From assembly GCA_013041585.1 (NCBI GenBank), contig JABEVM010000079.1:1-5812 (forward strand): a DNA stretch of 5,812 nucleotides, given 5' to 3'. The notes below the pieces were generated by a model. It saw nothing but the letters and a program-made list of their open reading frames with translations, was not told the origin of the DNA and searched no databases. Made by a program: the position numbers and the translations under genes. This stretch comes from Chlamydiota bacterium (lineage in GTDB: Bacteria; Chlamydiota; Chlamydiia; Chlamydiales; Rhabdochlamydiaceae). Each line of letters starts with the position of its first letter. Within the stretch, counting starts at the first letter, position 1. Below, one piece after another: positions 1 to 5,812 of this stretch.

Positions 1-671
1 GCTCACAAAAAGGGGCTCTCACCGAGGCCATCAACGAATCTATAGATGATAACTCTGTTATTTTACTCCCAGGTCTCTCTGCAAATCAAGAGTCTCCGAT
101 CAGCGCCTTAAACAAAAAAAACCTAGAGTACATGGCTTGGGATACCCTAGAAAAATCCAAATTGCTAGCTGTGAAACGAAACGAACAAGCAGAACTCTAC
201 AAGAAATATACTCAGATTTTTACACAACTTGCTACATTCATTGATCCAGCAAGCAAAATTTCCGATGCAGACTTGAGAAGCAATGATAAATTCTGGGAAG
301 TAATCAGGAAAGTAACTGAAACGATAACGACAAAGCCCTCTCATTTCTTCGGAAACGAGTACGAAAAAACCAGAAAGACTTTAAGTAATATAGGAACGAG
401 TTTTTGGGATTTTCAATATAATGGAGCGAGACTTGTAAAGGAGATTGCAAAAATACAAGAAGAGAGAAGGAATTCCCTGTTTGCAATTGTTTCCGCAGCT
501 GCACAAAAATATCCGGATAGAAAGATTGTTGTAATAGCAGAGACTGACTGTGTAACTGGCGCTGAAGCTAAATTTCCAAGTCTCAGCTGCGTATTCATAC
601 CTAAGCAAAATGAGATAAGCGCTCTTCAAGAAAGAGTAACCCGCGCTGGAGGAATGCTATCTAAGCTCTAG
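1..671 (+). CDS. Unrecognised protein, 3' part of a gene (5' end outside the window)
   Basis: The frame that ends at the TAG at 669-671 is open right back to the left edge, with 43 sense codons before the first ATG at 132. That ATG has no convincing Shine-Dalgarno sequence, so the gene most likely begins upstream of the window and 222 residues of its C-terminal part are visible. I do not recognise the family. The visible part looks soluble: charged, probably mainly helical, with no membrane segment. Near the end it has a hydrophobic strand-like stretch (KIVVIAETDCV), preceded by a helix-like E-R-R-N-S-L-F and a K-Y-P-D-R turn. This order faintly recalls the C-terminal part of ChaN/TraB-like proteins, where a helix starting with R-N precedes a V-V-x-G-x-G-H strand, but the glycines and histidine of that motif are missing, so no function is assigned. 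The gene converges on the beta-barrel gene, with stops 29 bases apart. I am confident that it is coding, not of what it does. Confidence 0.75.
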   Translation, partial: SQKGALTEAINESIDDNSVILLPGLSANQESPISALNKKNLEYMAWDTLEKSKLLAVKRNEQAELYKKYTQIFTQLATFIDPASKISDADLRSNDKFWEVIRKVTETITTKPSHFFGNEYEKTRKTLSNIGTSFWDFQYNGARLVKEIAKIQEERRNSLFAIVSAAAQKYPDRKIVVIAETDCVTGAEAKFPSLSCVFIPKQNEISALQERVTRAGGMLSKL

Positions 672-677
672 CAAGCA

Positions 678-709
678 AGCTTTAGAAAGCTATAAGCTTT
701 TTAAAAGCT
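678..709. terminator. AT-rich hairpin between convergent genes, possible bidirectional terminator
   Basis: Bases 678-691 can pair with 695-709 around a three-base loop (692-694). This gives about 14 pairs, with one G-T wobble (685/701) and one bulged A (706). The arms are built from repeated AGCTTT/AAAGCT units. The hairpin fills the 29-base gap between the stop of the plus-strand gene (671) and that of the minus-strand barrel gene (701-703), and it covers the latter's stop codon. A terminator used from both sides would fit the convergent layout. Against it, the stem is AT-rich and neither strand has a run of Ts directly after the hairpin, so it could instead protect the mRNA 3' ends or be incidental. 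Confidence 0.4.
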
Positions 710-1705
710 GAGAGTAAGCCCGACCCAAAATCCATGGATGCAAATACTATCGTTATCGATGATCTCACCCGAGGTATTTGTATGCTTTTTTGTACTCAGC
801 TGGCTTGGAGCTAAAGCAACCCCTGCTATATAGAACACCTCATACCCGGCATGGAAATTGAGCCAAGGTTTGATTCGGTACAATGCACCAAGTCCCCCGT
901 CAGCTATAAAAGTTCCACGAGTTCGATTCACGTGAAAAGATTGAATGACGGTTGTATTATTGTTGTCGCGAAGTAAGGTTTTTTGTTCGTCAAGGTTGAC
1001 ATATCCCCCAATCTTAACAAAAAGGTCCCAACTGAGCTTCCTCGTCGGATTCCATTGAAGGTCTCCCCCTACTTGAACTCCGATTATGTCATTTTCCGTT
1101 GAAGTCTTATAATCACTTTTGTTTGGAGATCTTGTATAGGTCAGCTTAAATTCTTCACTGATGTGAGCATATCTGGCTCCAAAAATTGCAGAAAAAGAAA
1201 AATAGTTATTGTTTCTTGGGGTAATAGCTTCCCAGTAATTGAATTCAGCGGTTAAAAAATTCGTCTCATAGTGAGCCCTTGCTTTTTGGGCATTTGTAAA
1301 ATCGTTAGCATAACCCGCGCGCTCAAAAGGAAATTGAAGAGTTCCGTTCGCATCAACCTCTTCCGAAGTACCCCATTCAAAGATCTGCAGAAAAGTAGCT
1401 TCAAAAGAAGTGGAATTATTTACAATGAAAGTCCCAGCTACTCGGTATCCAGGCTCATAAGAAAAGTCTTCGTTGAGCCCATCAGATTCGAGGACTATAT
1501 TGCTTTCTGGAGTAACCACCGGTATGCTCGTATCGATCGCAAGAGTTCTAGTCTTTCCTCTCCCTCTTGTTAAAAAAACAGCGTCACCGGTTAGTCCAAA
1601 GGTATTTTCTGTAGGAAAGTCGTCTCCTTGCGCAAAAACTAATGCGCTAGAGAAAAGATAAGTAATTCCAATCGGGAGTAGAAATTTCGATCTGGTGCGG
1701 TGCAT
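701..1705 (-). CDS. Outer-membrane beta-barrel protein, probable BBP7-type porin family
   Basis: This encodes a 334-residue exported protein expected in the outer membrane. Residues 1-25 form a signal peptide: basic start (H-R-T-R-S-K), hydrophobic core, and a likely signal peptidase I cut after ALVFA (A25/Q26). The mature part has alternating hydrophobic and polar residues typical of amphipathic strands, and it ends in WVGLTLSF with a terminal phenylalanine, the usual signal for BAM-mediated barrel insertion. The order of blocks resembles, from memory, the BBP7 (formerly DUF1551) barrel family: an early G-D-A-V-F-L-T-R strand (40-47), a G-Y-R-V-A-G-T strand followed by S-F-E-A-T-F-L-Q-I-F-E-W (86-111), N-D-F-T-N-A (134-139) leading to a T-A-E-F-N-Y-W strand (152-158), and I-H-G-F-W-V-G-L at the end. 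Only one cysteine is present (C322), unlike the cysteine-rich MOMP of Chlamydia. Pore activity or cargo cannot be read from the sequence. The ATG at 1705 is chosen because it gives the signal peptide and has AAAGG eight bases upstream. Confidence 0.72.
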   Translation of the reverse strand: MHRTRSKFLLPIGITYLFSSALVFAQGDDFPTENTFGLTGDAVFLTRGRGKTRTLAIDTSIPVVTPESNIVLESDGLNEDFSYEPGYRVAGTFIVNNSTSFEATFLQIFEWGTSEEVDANGTLQFPFERAGYANDFTNAQKARAHYETNFLTAEFNYWEAITPRNNNYFSFSAIFGARYAHISEEFKLTYTRSPNKSDYKTSTENDIIGVQVGGDLQWNPTRKLSWDLFVKIGGYVNLDEQKTLLRDNNNTTVIQSFHVNRTRGTFIADGGLGALYRIKPWLNFHAGYEVFYIAGVALAPSQLSTKKHTNTSGEIIDNDSICIHGFWVGLTLSF

Positions 1706-1713
1706 ATTTTTAA

Positions 1714-1718
1714 CCTTT
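1714..1718 (-). promoter_or_regulatory. Ribosome binding site of the beta-barrel gene
   Basis: On the minus strand AAAGG lies eight bases before the ATG at 1705-1703, good Shine-Dalgarno spacing. It supports this start, which is also the one that gives a complete signal peptide. Confidence 0.6.
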
Positions 1719-1742
1719 ACCTCTTTATCAGCAAAAGATCAG

Positions 1743-1769
1743 ATTAAAATAGAAAAAAAATTAGCACAA
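1743..1769 (-). promoter_or_regulatory. Weak candidate promoter for the beta-barrel gene
   Basis: The 64-base gap upstream of the barrel gene contains TTTAAT (1743-1748, five of six matches to the -10 consensus) and TTGTGC (1764-1769, three of six to the -35), separated by a short 15-base spacer. AT-rich sequence gives such matches often. The gene may instead be read through from the heptosyltransferase gene, because no hairpin-type terminator is visible in the gap. Confidence 0.2.
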
Positions 1770-2840
1770 CTATTTTTGATGCCAAAACGCAAGAAACTGC
1801 GAAGCTAGGTCATCTGGGGATAAATTTTTGATACATGCGCCTGTAGGACAGGTGCGAAGAAGAGGACAATGTGACACAAATACACGATTGTAAGGACAGA
1901 GGCCCTGCACACCAACATGATTGCTTCCTTCCGGTTTATAAACTTGAAGAGAAGAGGGTCCAAAAATGCTAAAACTAGGTGTCGTTGTCGTCCCGCAGAG
2001 GTGCAAGAGAGCAGAATCCATTGCAATTACAGCATCCACTTGATAGATGAGAGCTTGCAATAGGGGCAAACTCACTTTTCCAAAACTATCACTTTTTGGG
2101 AAAATAGAACAAAGCTCCTGCGCAACGTTTCTTTCTTCCTCTGATGCCCATACAAACAAGAATTTAACATTGTGAATATCATAGACCTTCTGCAAAAAAG
2201 CCTTCAAAGTTTCTTTGCTTAGTCGTTTATTCTCCCATTTTGATCCAAAGGCCACAAGAATAGTTGGGGCTGGATCGGAAGAAAAACCATCTGAAATTTG
2301 CTGTAGACGGGCTTTGTCCTCATTTTCTAATGAGAGAACCACTTCTTGAGAGGCATAACACTTCTCATCCCTAAAGAACTTTTTCATTAGGTCAAGATGC
2401 CTTGATCTTACGTTTTTTTGAAACGAGACGCTATATCGGATATTTGTGGCCAAAAAGTTTGGCTTCTCGCGAAGAGAAGAAAGAGAGAATCCTACTTTTT
2501 GCGAGGAGCGAAGCAGCGCTGTGACAAAAGCGGACTTGATATTGCCTTGCAAGTCAAATACGACATCATATCTGGATGCGCGAAGAACGCTAAAAACATC
2601 CTTGATCTCCTTCCAAGTGCTTCGAGAGAAAATGTGTTTTTTCCATTTTCTTGTATCAATGCAAATGACATCACGAACTAAGGGATGGGATTTAACAAGC
2701 GCATAACAACTCCTTTCCACAACCCAGTCTATGCTGCAATCAGGAAATTTTTCTTTGAGATATTCTAGAGTCGGGAAAGCGTGGATAATATCCCCGATTG
2801 AAGAAGTTTTGACGATGACAAAATTTTTAGCAGGATTCAT
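1770..2840 (-). CDS. waaC: Lipopolysaccharide heptosyltransferase, glycosyltransferase family 9 (WaaC-like)
   Basis: This 356-residue protein belongs to the ADP-heptose-using GT9 family, which transfers L-glycero-D-manno-heptose to the LPS inner core at the cytoplasmic face of the inner membrane. Its start, VKTSSIGDIIHAFP (residues 10-23) followed by D-W-V-V-E, closely matches E. coli WaaC (VKTSSMGD...FDWVVE). D17 corresponds to the proposed catalytic aspartate there. In the C-terminal Rossmann half, G-S-K-W-E-N-K (199-205) sits where WaaC has its conserved lysine, and A-M-D-S-A-L-L-H-L (273-281) matches the donor-binding V-D-T-G-L-S-H-L segment. The last 45 residues contain four cysteines (315, 325, 331, 336) ending in C-P-T-G-A-C-I-K-N-L-S-P-D-D-L, a pattern I associate with many GT9 proteins of the WaaF type. 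Heptosyltransferase I is the best fit; a different GT9 acceptor specificity is possible. Its ATG overlaps the preceding stop in TAATG and lacks a well-placed Shine-Dalgarno sequence, implying coupled translation. Confidence 0.85.
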   Translation of the reverse strand: MNPAKNFVIVKTSSIGDIIHAFPTLEYLKEKFPDCSIDWVVERSCYALVKSHPLVRDVICIDTRKWKKHIFSRSTWKEIKDVFSVLRASRYDVVFDLQGNIKSAFVTALLRSSQKVGFSLSSLREKPNFLATNIRYSVSFQKNVRSRHLDLMKKFFRDEKCYASQEVVLSLENEDKARLQQISDGFSSDPAPTILVAFGSKWENKRLSKETLKAFLQKVYDIHNVKFLFVWASEEERNVAQELCSIFPKSDSFGKVSLPLLQALIYQVDAVIAMDSALLHLCGTTTTPSFSIFGPSSLQVYKPEGSNHVGVQGLCPYNRVFVSHCPLLRTCPTGACIKNLSPDDLASQFLAFWHQK

Positions 2841-3745
2841 TATTCTAGCCCGAGAACCTTCTTAGCTTGTACAAAATCTTGTGGAAGATGAGCTTCAACT
2901 CGAATGATTTTTTTTGAAATAGGATGGGTAAATTCAATCTGACTTGCATGTAAGAGCTGTCTTGAAAATTTGTGCTCGCATCGAATTTTTTTTCCATACT
3001 GATCATCGCCTAGGATGGCGTGGTTCATTTCAGCAAGGTGGATCCGGATTTGATGTGTACGGCCTGTTTTTGGTTTGCATAAGAGCAAGGAACTTTCGGG
3101 TCCGACCTTACATTTTTTCCAAGCAGTCACAGCAAGTTTTCCTAAAACTTTCTTTCCATCCGGTTTACCCTTCTGAGTGCCGAACACAACCTTTCCAGGG
3201 GCACTAGAAAGCTTCCCAAGGTACGACTCAATAACTCCTTCTTCTGGTAGCACCCTGCCGTCGACAATCGTAAGATATTCCTTCTTCACCTCTTGACGAA
3301 GGAAAAGCCCTACCATCTTTTCTTTATACTCCAAACTTTTTGCCAAGATAATCACGCCACTAGTCTCTTTATCCAATCTATGGACTAAAGTCACTTCGCA
3401 GTACTGCTTAGGGAGCTTTTTATGGAATTCCTTATCTTCACTAACAAGCCCCGCCGGCTTGTTACAAATAACGTACTCCTCATCCTCGTATAGAATAGGC
3501 ACTTCAAGCTTTGCAGCCGTATTTGCAAACAGAGATGCATTAAAGACGATTTCATCCCCTTCACGTAAAGGATGAGTAGAATACGTCTCTGTTTTCCCAT
3601 TAATTTGGCATCCTTTTTGTTCTATCACTCTTTTGACAGCTTTAAGAGAGGGAAAAGAAGGCATAACTTTTCGCAAATAAGCTAAAAGAAGCATATTCTT
3701 ATCACGGTACGAAACTCGAAAATGTAGAGTTTTCTTCATGCTCAT
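2840..3745 (-). CDS. RluA-family large-subunit rRNA pseudouridine synthase
   Basis: The 301-residue protein isomerises uridine to pseudouridine in RNA, most likely 23S rRNA. An S4-like RNA-binding domain occupies about residues 18-70 (R-V-I-E-Q-K-G-C-Q-I-N-G, then L-R-E-G-D-E-I-V-F). The catalytic domain follows from about residue 84, with I-L-Y-E-D-E-E-Y-V-I-C-N-K-P-A-G (85-99) as the first strand. Motif II is H-R-L-D-K-E-T-S-G (122-130) with the catalytic aspartate D125, and the conserved K-T-G-R-T-H-Q-I-R-I-H-L-A (226-238) is present. Length and domain order fit RluC/RluD-type enzymes, but the target uridine cannot be told from sequence, so no gene symbol is given. The start at 3745 overlaps the pepA stop in ATGA; a second ATG two codons later is an alternative. 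The site has only a weak, distant GGA upstream, so reinitiation after pepA is likely. Confidence 0.93.
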   Translation of the reverse strand: MSMKKTLHFRVSYRDKNMLLLAYLRKVMPSFPSLKAVKRVIEQKGCQINGKTETYSTHPLREGDEIVFNASLFANTAAKLEVPILYEDEEYVICNKPAGLVSEDKEFHKKLPKQYCEVTLVHRLDKETSGVIILAKSLEYKEKMVGLFLRQEVKKEYLTIVDGRVLPEEGVIESYLGKLSSAPGKVVFGTQKGKPDGKKVLGKLAVTAWKKCKVGPESSLLLCKPKTGRTHQIRIHLAEMNHAILGDDQYGKKIRCEHKFSRQLLHASQIEFTHPISKKIIRVEAHLPQDFVQAKKVLGLE

Positions 3746-5241
3746 AGGTTATTTTTTTCCATGTTTTCAAAAAAATTGACAAGGAGTCTAATTCCTACGC
3801 CTGTCGCATTCGTGTTATGATAAAGTTTTGGTTTAGATAGATAAGCAGTGCCTGCAATGTCCAAATGCGCCCATGAGGTGTCATTCACAAATTGCTGAAT
3901 AAAGGTTGCAGCAACGCATGATCCAGCGTCCCTTCCATTCCAATTTTTTAAATCTGCAATCGTTGATTTGAGCTTTTCTTTGTACTCTGGATAAAGTGGC
4001 ATGCGCCAGAGAAGCTCACTTGTCGCGTTCCCAGATTCAACTAAAGCGTTACCTAGCTTATCATCGTTAGTAAAAAAACCTGTCGCTTCTTCCCCGAGTG
4101 AAATGACCATAGCCCCAGTAAGGGTTGCTAAGTCAATAATATACTTGGGAGAGAAATGCTTCTGCACATAGGCGACCGCATCGGCTAAGATGAGTCTTCC
4201 TTCCGCATCAGTATTTGTGATTTCAACAGTTTTTCCTGCAAAACTAGGGTAGACATCCCCGGGTTTAAAACTTACGGGCCCAATCGCGTTTTCTGTAGAG
4301 GGAACCGCTCCGATCACATTCACTTTAAGCTGTAGCGCTGCAATCGCTTTCATCGTTCCTAGAACTGCTGCAGCACCTGCCATGTCGCACTTCATCGTCT
4401 CCATGCCACCGGTTGGCTTGAGATTTAAGCCCCCAGTATCATAAGTGACCCCTTTCCCAACGATGGCTGTACAATCTTTGGAGCGTGGGTTTCCTCTATA
4501 CTCAATAATCGAAAAGGAAGGGTCGCAGCTAGCTCCTCTACTGACAGCTAGTAGCAGTCCCATTTTATTTTTTTCAATCTCGCTACGAGTTAAGACAGTA
4601 GTTTTGATTGATTTATATTCTTTTTCCAAACTTTTCGCAAATTTTCCAATATTTTCAGGATTGACCTGATCTGCATTTCGATTGACTAGGTCCCTTGCTG
4701 CATTCACAGCCTGCACAACCATTTCCACTTTCTGACAAGCGGCTAATGAGCTTGGCTTTACCCCAAGTAATGTGATCTTTTGAACCCTATACATCTTGTC
4801 TTCTTTCAAAGATTCCGCTTTAAGCTCATCAAAATAATAGGATGCAAGGGCCATCCCTTCAGCTATAGCACCGCTTATAGCCTCTTCGGAAATGTTTGCA
4901 ACTTCAGGAACTACCACATGTAAAGAAGTAATATTTTTTCCTCGACATGCTTTTGTGGCTGCCGCGTAAGCCTTTCGCAGTGTTTCTAACCCACATTTTT
5001 TTGCATTGCCAAGCCCTAATAGAATAAGTCTCTTTTCTGGAAGCGAATCGGGATAAAGCATGAGGATCTCCCCTTCTTTTCCCGAAAAATCACCTGATTT
5101 TATACTCTCGGAAGTATGCTTTGAAAACTGAGCGCATTCGCTATGCGCTCCCTTTACGGATTTAGATTCCTGCCAAAAAGGAAGGATAAGCAGATCAGCA
5201 GGTTTTCTTTTGGACATAGAAGTGACGATTGAAAATTCCAC
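3742..5241 (-). CDS. pepA: Leucyl aminopeptidase, M17 family (cytosol aminopeptidase)
   Basis: The 499-residue protein is a cytoplasmic di-metal exopeptidase that removes N-terminal residues, leucine preferentially, from peptides; family members form hexamers. The N-terminal domain (about 1-165) is variable. The catalytic domain carries the full active site: K263 and D268 (VGKGVTYDTGG), catalytic K275, D286 (MKCDMAG), and D345/E347 with R349 in the M17 signature NTDAEGRL (343-350). The spacing between these residues equals that in E. coli PepA (K282, D287, D305, D364, E366), so the enzyme should be active. The start is GTG at 5241, not ATG: AGGAG lies six bases upstream, while the first in-frame ATG (residue 9) has no ribosome binding site. 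It lies 73 bases downstream of ssb, the arrangement known in Chlamydia, and probably heads an operon with the two following genes. E. coli PepA also binds DNA in Xer recombination; nothing here shows that role. Confidence 0.97.
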   Translation of the reverse strand: MEFSIVTSMSKRKPADLLILPFWQESKSVKGAHSECAQFSKHTSESIKSGDFSGKEGEILMLYPDSLPEKRLILLGLGNAKKCGLETLRKAYAAATKACRGKNITSLHVVVPEVANISEEAISGAIAEGMALASYYFDELKAESLKEDKMYRVQKITLLGVKPSSLAACQKVEMVVQAVNAARDLVNRNADQVNPENIGKFAKSLEKEYKSIKTTVLTRSEIEKNKMGLLLAVSRGASCDPSFSIIEYRGNPRSKDCTAIVGKGVTYDTGGLNLKPTGGMETMKCDMAGAAAVLGTMKAIAALQLKVNVIGAVPSTENAIGPVSFKPGDVYPSFAGKTVEITNTDAEGRLILADAVAYVQKHFSPKYIIDLATLTGAMVISLGEEATGFFTNDDKLGNALVESGNATSELLWRMPLYPEYKEKLKSTIADLKNWNGRDAGSCVAATFIQQFVNDTSWAHLDIAGTAYLSKPKLYHNTNATGVGIRLLVNFFENMEKNNL

Positions 5242-5247
5242 AAAATT

Positions 5248-5252
5248 CTCCT
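5248..5252 (-). promoter_or_regulatory. Ribosome binding site that fixes the GTG start of pepA
   Basis: A perfect AGGAG on the minus strand stands six bases before the GTG at 5241-5239. This is the strongest Shine-Dalgarno sequence in the window and the reason for preferring GTG over the ATG eight codons further in. Confidence 0.8.
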
Positions 5253-5272
5253 AACTTTGGTAAAATCTAAAT

Positions 5273-5302
5273 ACTATACTATATTAAGGACAAAGTTTAC
5301 AA
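5273..5302 (-). promoter_or_regulatory. Probable sigma70-type promoter of the pepA operon
   Basis: On the minus strand TTGTAA (5297-5302, four of six to the -35 consensus) and TATAGT (5273-5278, five of six to the -10 consensus) are 18 bases apart. Transcription would start near 5266, giving a leader of about 25 bases that includes the ribosome binding site. A second TATAGT at 5278-5283 overlaps the first but would leave a 13-base spacer, too short for the same -35. The site lies wholly in the gap after ssb. Confidence 0.45.
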
Positions 5303-5314
5303 AAGATGTCATCC

Positions 5315-5761
5315 TTAAAAGGGGACATCATCATCTGTAAATGGCACATTTCCTTTTCCTTGTCCATAAGCGATCTGCTCCCCTGCCGCTGCATAGGAAG
5401 GTTCTTGGGCTTCATCATGGCTATTTGCATCTGCCCCGCCTCTAGACTGTCCTTCTGGTTTACCAAATGGACTAAACTGTATGTTCGACGCAGTCATGCT
5501 CATAGAAACTTGAGGCTTTCCATCACGATCTGTGAAAATTTCTGGCTTATTCAATTCTCCAACGATGATAACAGGGCTTCCTTTTTTTAGGTAAGCGATC
5601 ATCTTATCAAATTGCTCTCCCCAAACAGTAACCTTCCACCATATTGTCTCATCTTTTCTTACTCGAGAGGCAACTCGAAGAGTTGTCACCTTCTGATTAG
5701 ATGAAGTAAATCTCACTTCTGGGTCCGCACCTAAGTGTCCTGCAATGGTAATCTGGTTCAT
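5315..5761 (-). CDS. ssb: Single-stranded DNA-binding protein
   Basis: The 148-residue protein coats single-stranded DNA during replication, recombination and repair, normally as a tetramer. Residues 1-100 form one OB fold: MNQITIAGHLGADPEVRFT at the start, then E-T-I-W-W-K-V-T-V-W-G-E-Q (38-50) and Y-L-K-K-G-S-P-V-I-I-V-G-E-L (57-70), the usual SSB core. A flexible, G/Q/A-rich tail follows (about 101-140), ending in the acidic tip DDDVPF, which docks SSB-interacting proteins. The start is placed at the ATG at 5761 because it gives the standard SSB beginning and has AAGGG eight bases upstream. An in-frame ATG at 5791 would add ten residues (MFFDYKRDID) unlike the family and has no well-placed ribosome binding site. 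In Chlamydia ssb also precedes pepA directly, and the F-S-P-F-G motif after the fold is likewise found in the chlamydial protein. A promoter for ssb probably lies beyond the right edge. Confidence 0.95.
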   Translation of the reverse strand: MNQITIAGHLGADPEVRFTSSNQKVTTLRVASRVRKDETIWWKVTVWGEQFDKMIAYLKKGSPVIIVGELNKPEIFTDRDGKPQVSMSMTASNIQFSPFGKPEGQSRGGADANSHDEAQEPSYAAAGEQIAYGQGKGNVPFTDDDVPF

Positions 5762-5769
5762 ATCAATAT

Positions 5770-5774
5770 CCCTT
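5770..5774 (-). promoter_or_regulatory. Ribosome binding site that decides the ssb start
   Basis: AAGGG on the minus strand ends eight bases before the ATG at 5761-5759. The alternative ATG at 5791-5789 has only a GGA about 17 bases away, so translation should begin at 5761. Confidence 0.65.
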
Positions 5775-5812
5775 TTGTAGTCAAAAAACATTTTCTAGCA
5801 AGAATTCCATTA

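Noticed and set aside
381..629. Minus-strand open frames opposite the truncated plus-strand gene
   Set aside because: Their translations are cysteine- and tyrosine-rich shadows without a ribosome binding site, whereas the plus-strand frame is longer and continues to the window edge.
132..671. Plus-strand gene taken as complete from the ATG at 132
   Set aside because: The same frame stays open for 43 more codons to the window edge, and the ATG has no proper ribosome binding site, so it was annotated as 5'-partial.
1751..1763. T-rich run on the minus strand after the heptosyltransferase gene as an intrinsic terminator
   Set aside because: No stem of useful length precedes the T run, so it does not form a hairpin-type terminator.
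2418..2706. Overlapping plus-strand open frames inside the heptosyltransferase gene
   Set aside because: They lie opposite a clearly recognisable GT9 protein and their translations show no domain or motif.
5762..5791. Ten-residue N-terminal extension of SSB from the ATG at 5791
   Set aside because: The extension is unlike SSB N-termini and lacks a spaced Shine-Dalgarno sequence, while the ATG at 5761 has AAGGG eight bases upstream.
5765..5803. Possible ssb promoter (TTGCTA, 16 bases, TACAAA on the minus strand)
   Set aside because: Transcription would then begin at or after the AAGGG ribosome binding site, leaving the mRNA without it; the match is likely chance in AT-rich sequence.

Overview
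The window is an AT-rich bacterial chromosomal segment carrying six protein-coding genes, all but one on the minus strand. The best taxonomic guess is a member of the Chlamydiae, probably an environmental 'chlamydia-like' lineage rather than Chlamydia itself. The reason is that ssb directly precedes pepA, as in Chlamydia (ssb-pepA-hctB), and the SSB protein resembles the chlamydial one (G-x-L-G-A-D-P-E near the start, F-S-P-F-G at the end of the fold). After pepA, however, the window has a pseudouridine synthase and a heptosyltransferase-like gene, not the histone-like hctB. Gram-negative envelope genes (a GT9 heptosyltransferase and an outer-membrane beta-barrel) fit this. The assignment rests on remembered synteny and motifs, not on a search.

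Layout, reading the minus strand from right to left: ssb (5761-5315, single-stranded DNA-binding protein); a 73-base gap with a plausible sigma70-type promoter and a strong ribosome binding site; pepA (5241-3742, M17 leucyl aminopeptidase, GTG start); an RluA-family 23S rRNA pseudouridine synthase (3745-2840), overlapping pepA by an ATGA junction; a WaaC-like glycosyltransferase family 9 gene (2840-1770), overlapping the previous gene by a TAATG junction; a 64-base gap; and a signal-peptide-bearing outer-membrane beta-barrel protein of probable BBP7 type (1705-701). From the left edge a plus-strand gene of unknown function, missing its 5' end, runs in and stops at 671. It converges on the barrel gene, and an AT-rich hairpin fills the 29-base gap and covers the barrel gene's stop codon.

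pepA, the pseudouridine synthase and the heptosyltransferase are so tightly packed that they almost certainly share one mRNA and are translationally coupled, although their functions (peptide turnover, rRNA modification, LPS core assembly) are unrelated. The barrel gene could be the last gene of that transcript or have its own promoter. No RNA gene, mobile element, CRISPR array or long repeat is visible, and no intergenic stretch exceeds 75 bases. I see no evidence for a new multi-gene system. The least explained parts are the truncated plus-strand gene and the exact family of the beta-barrel protein.
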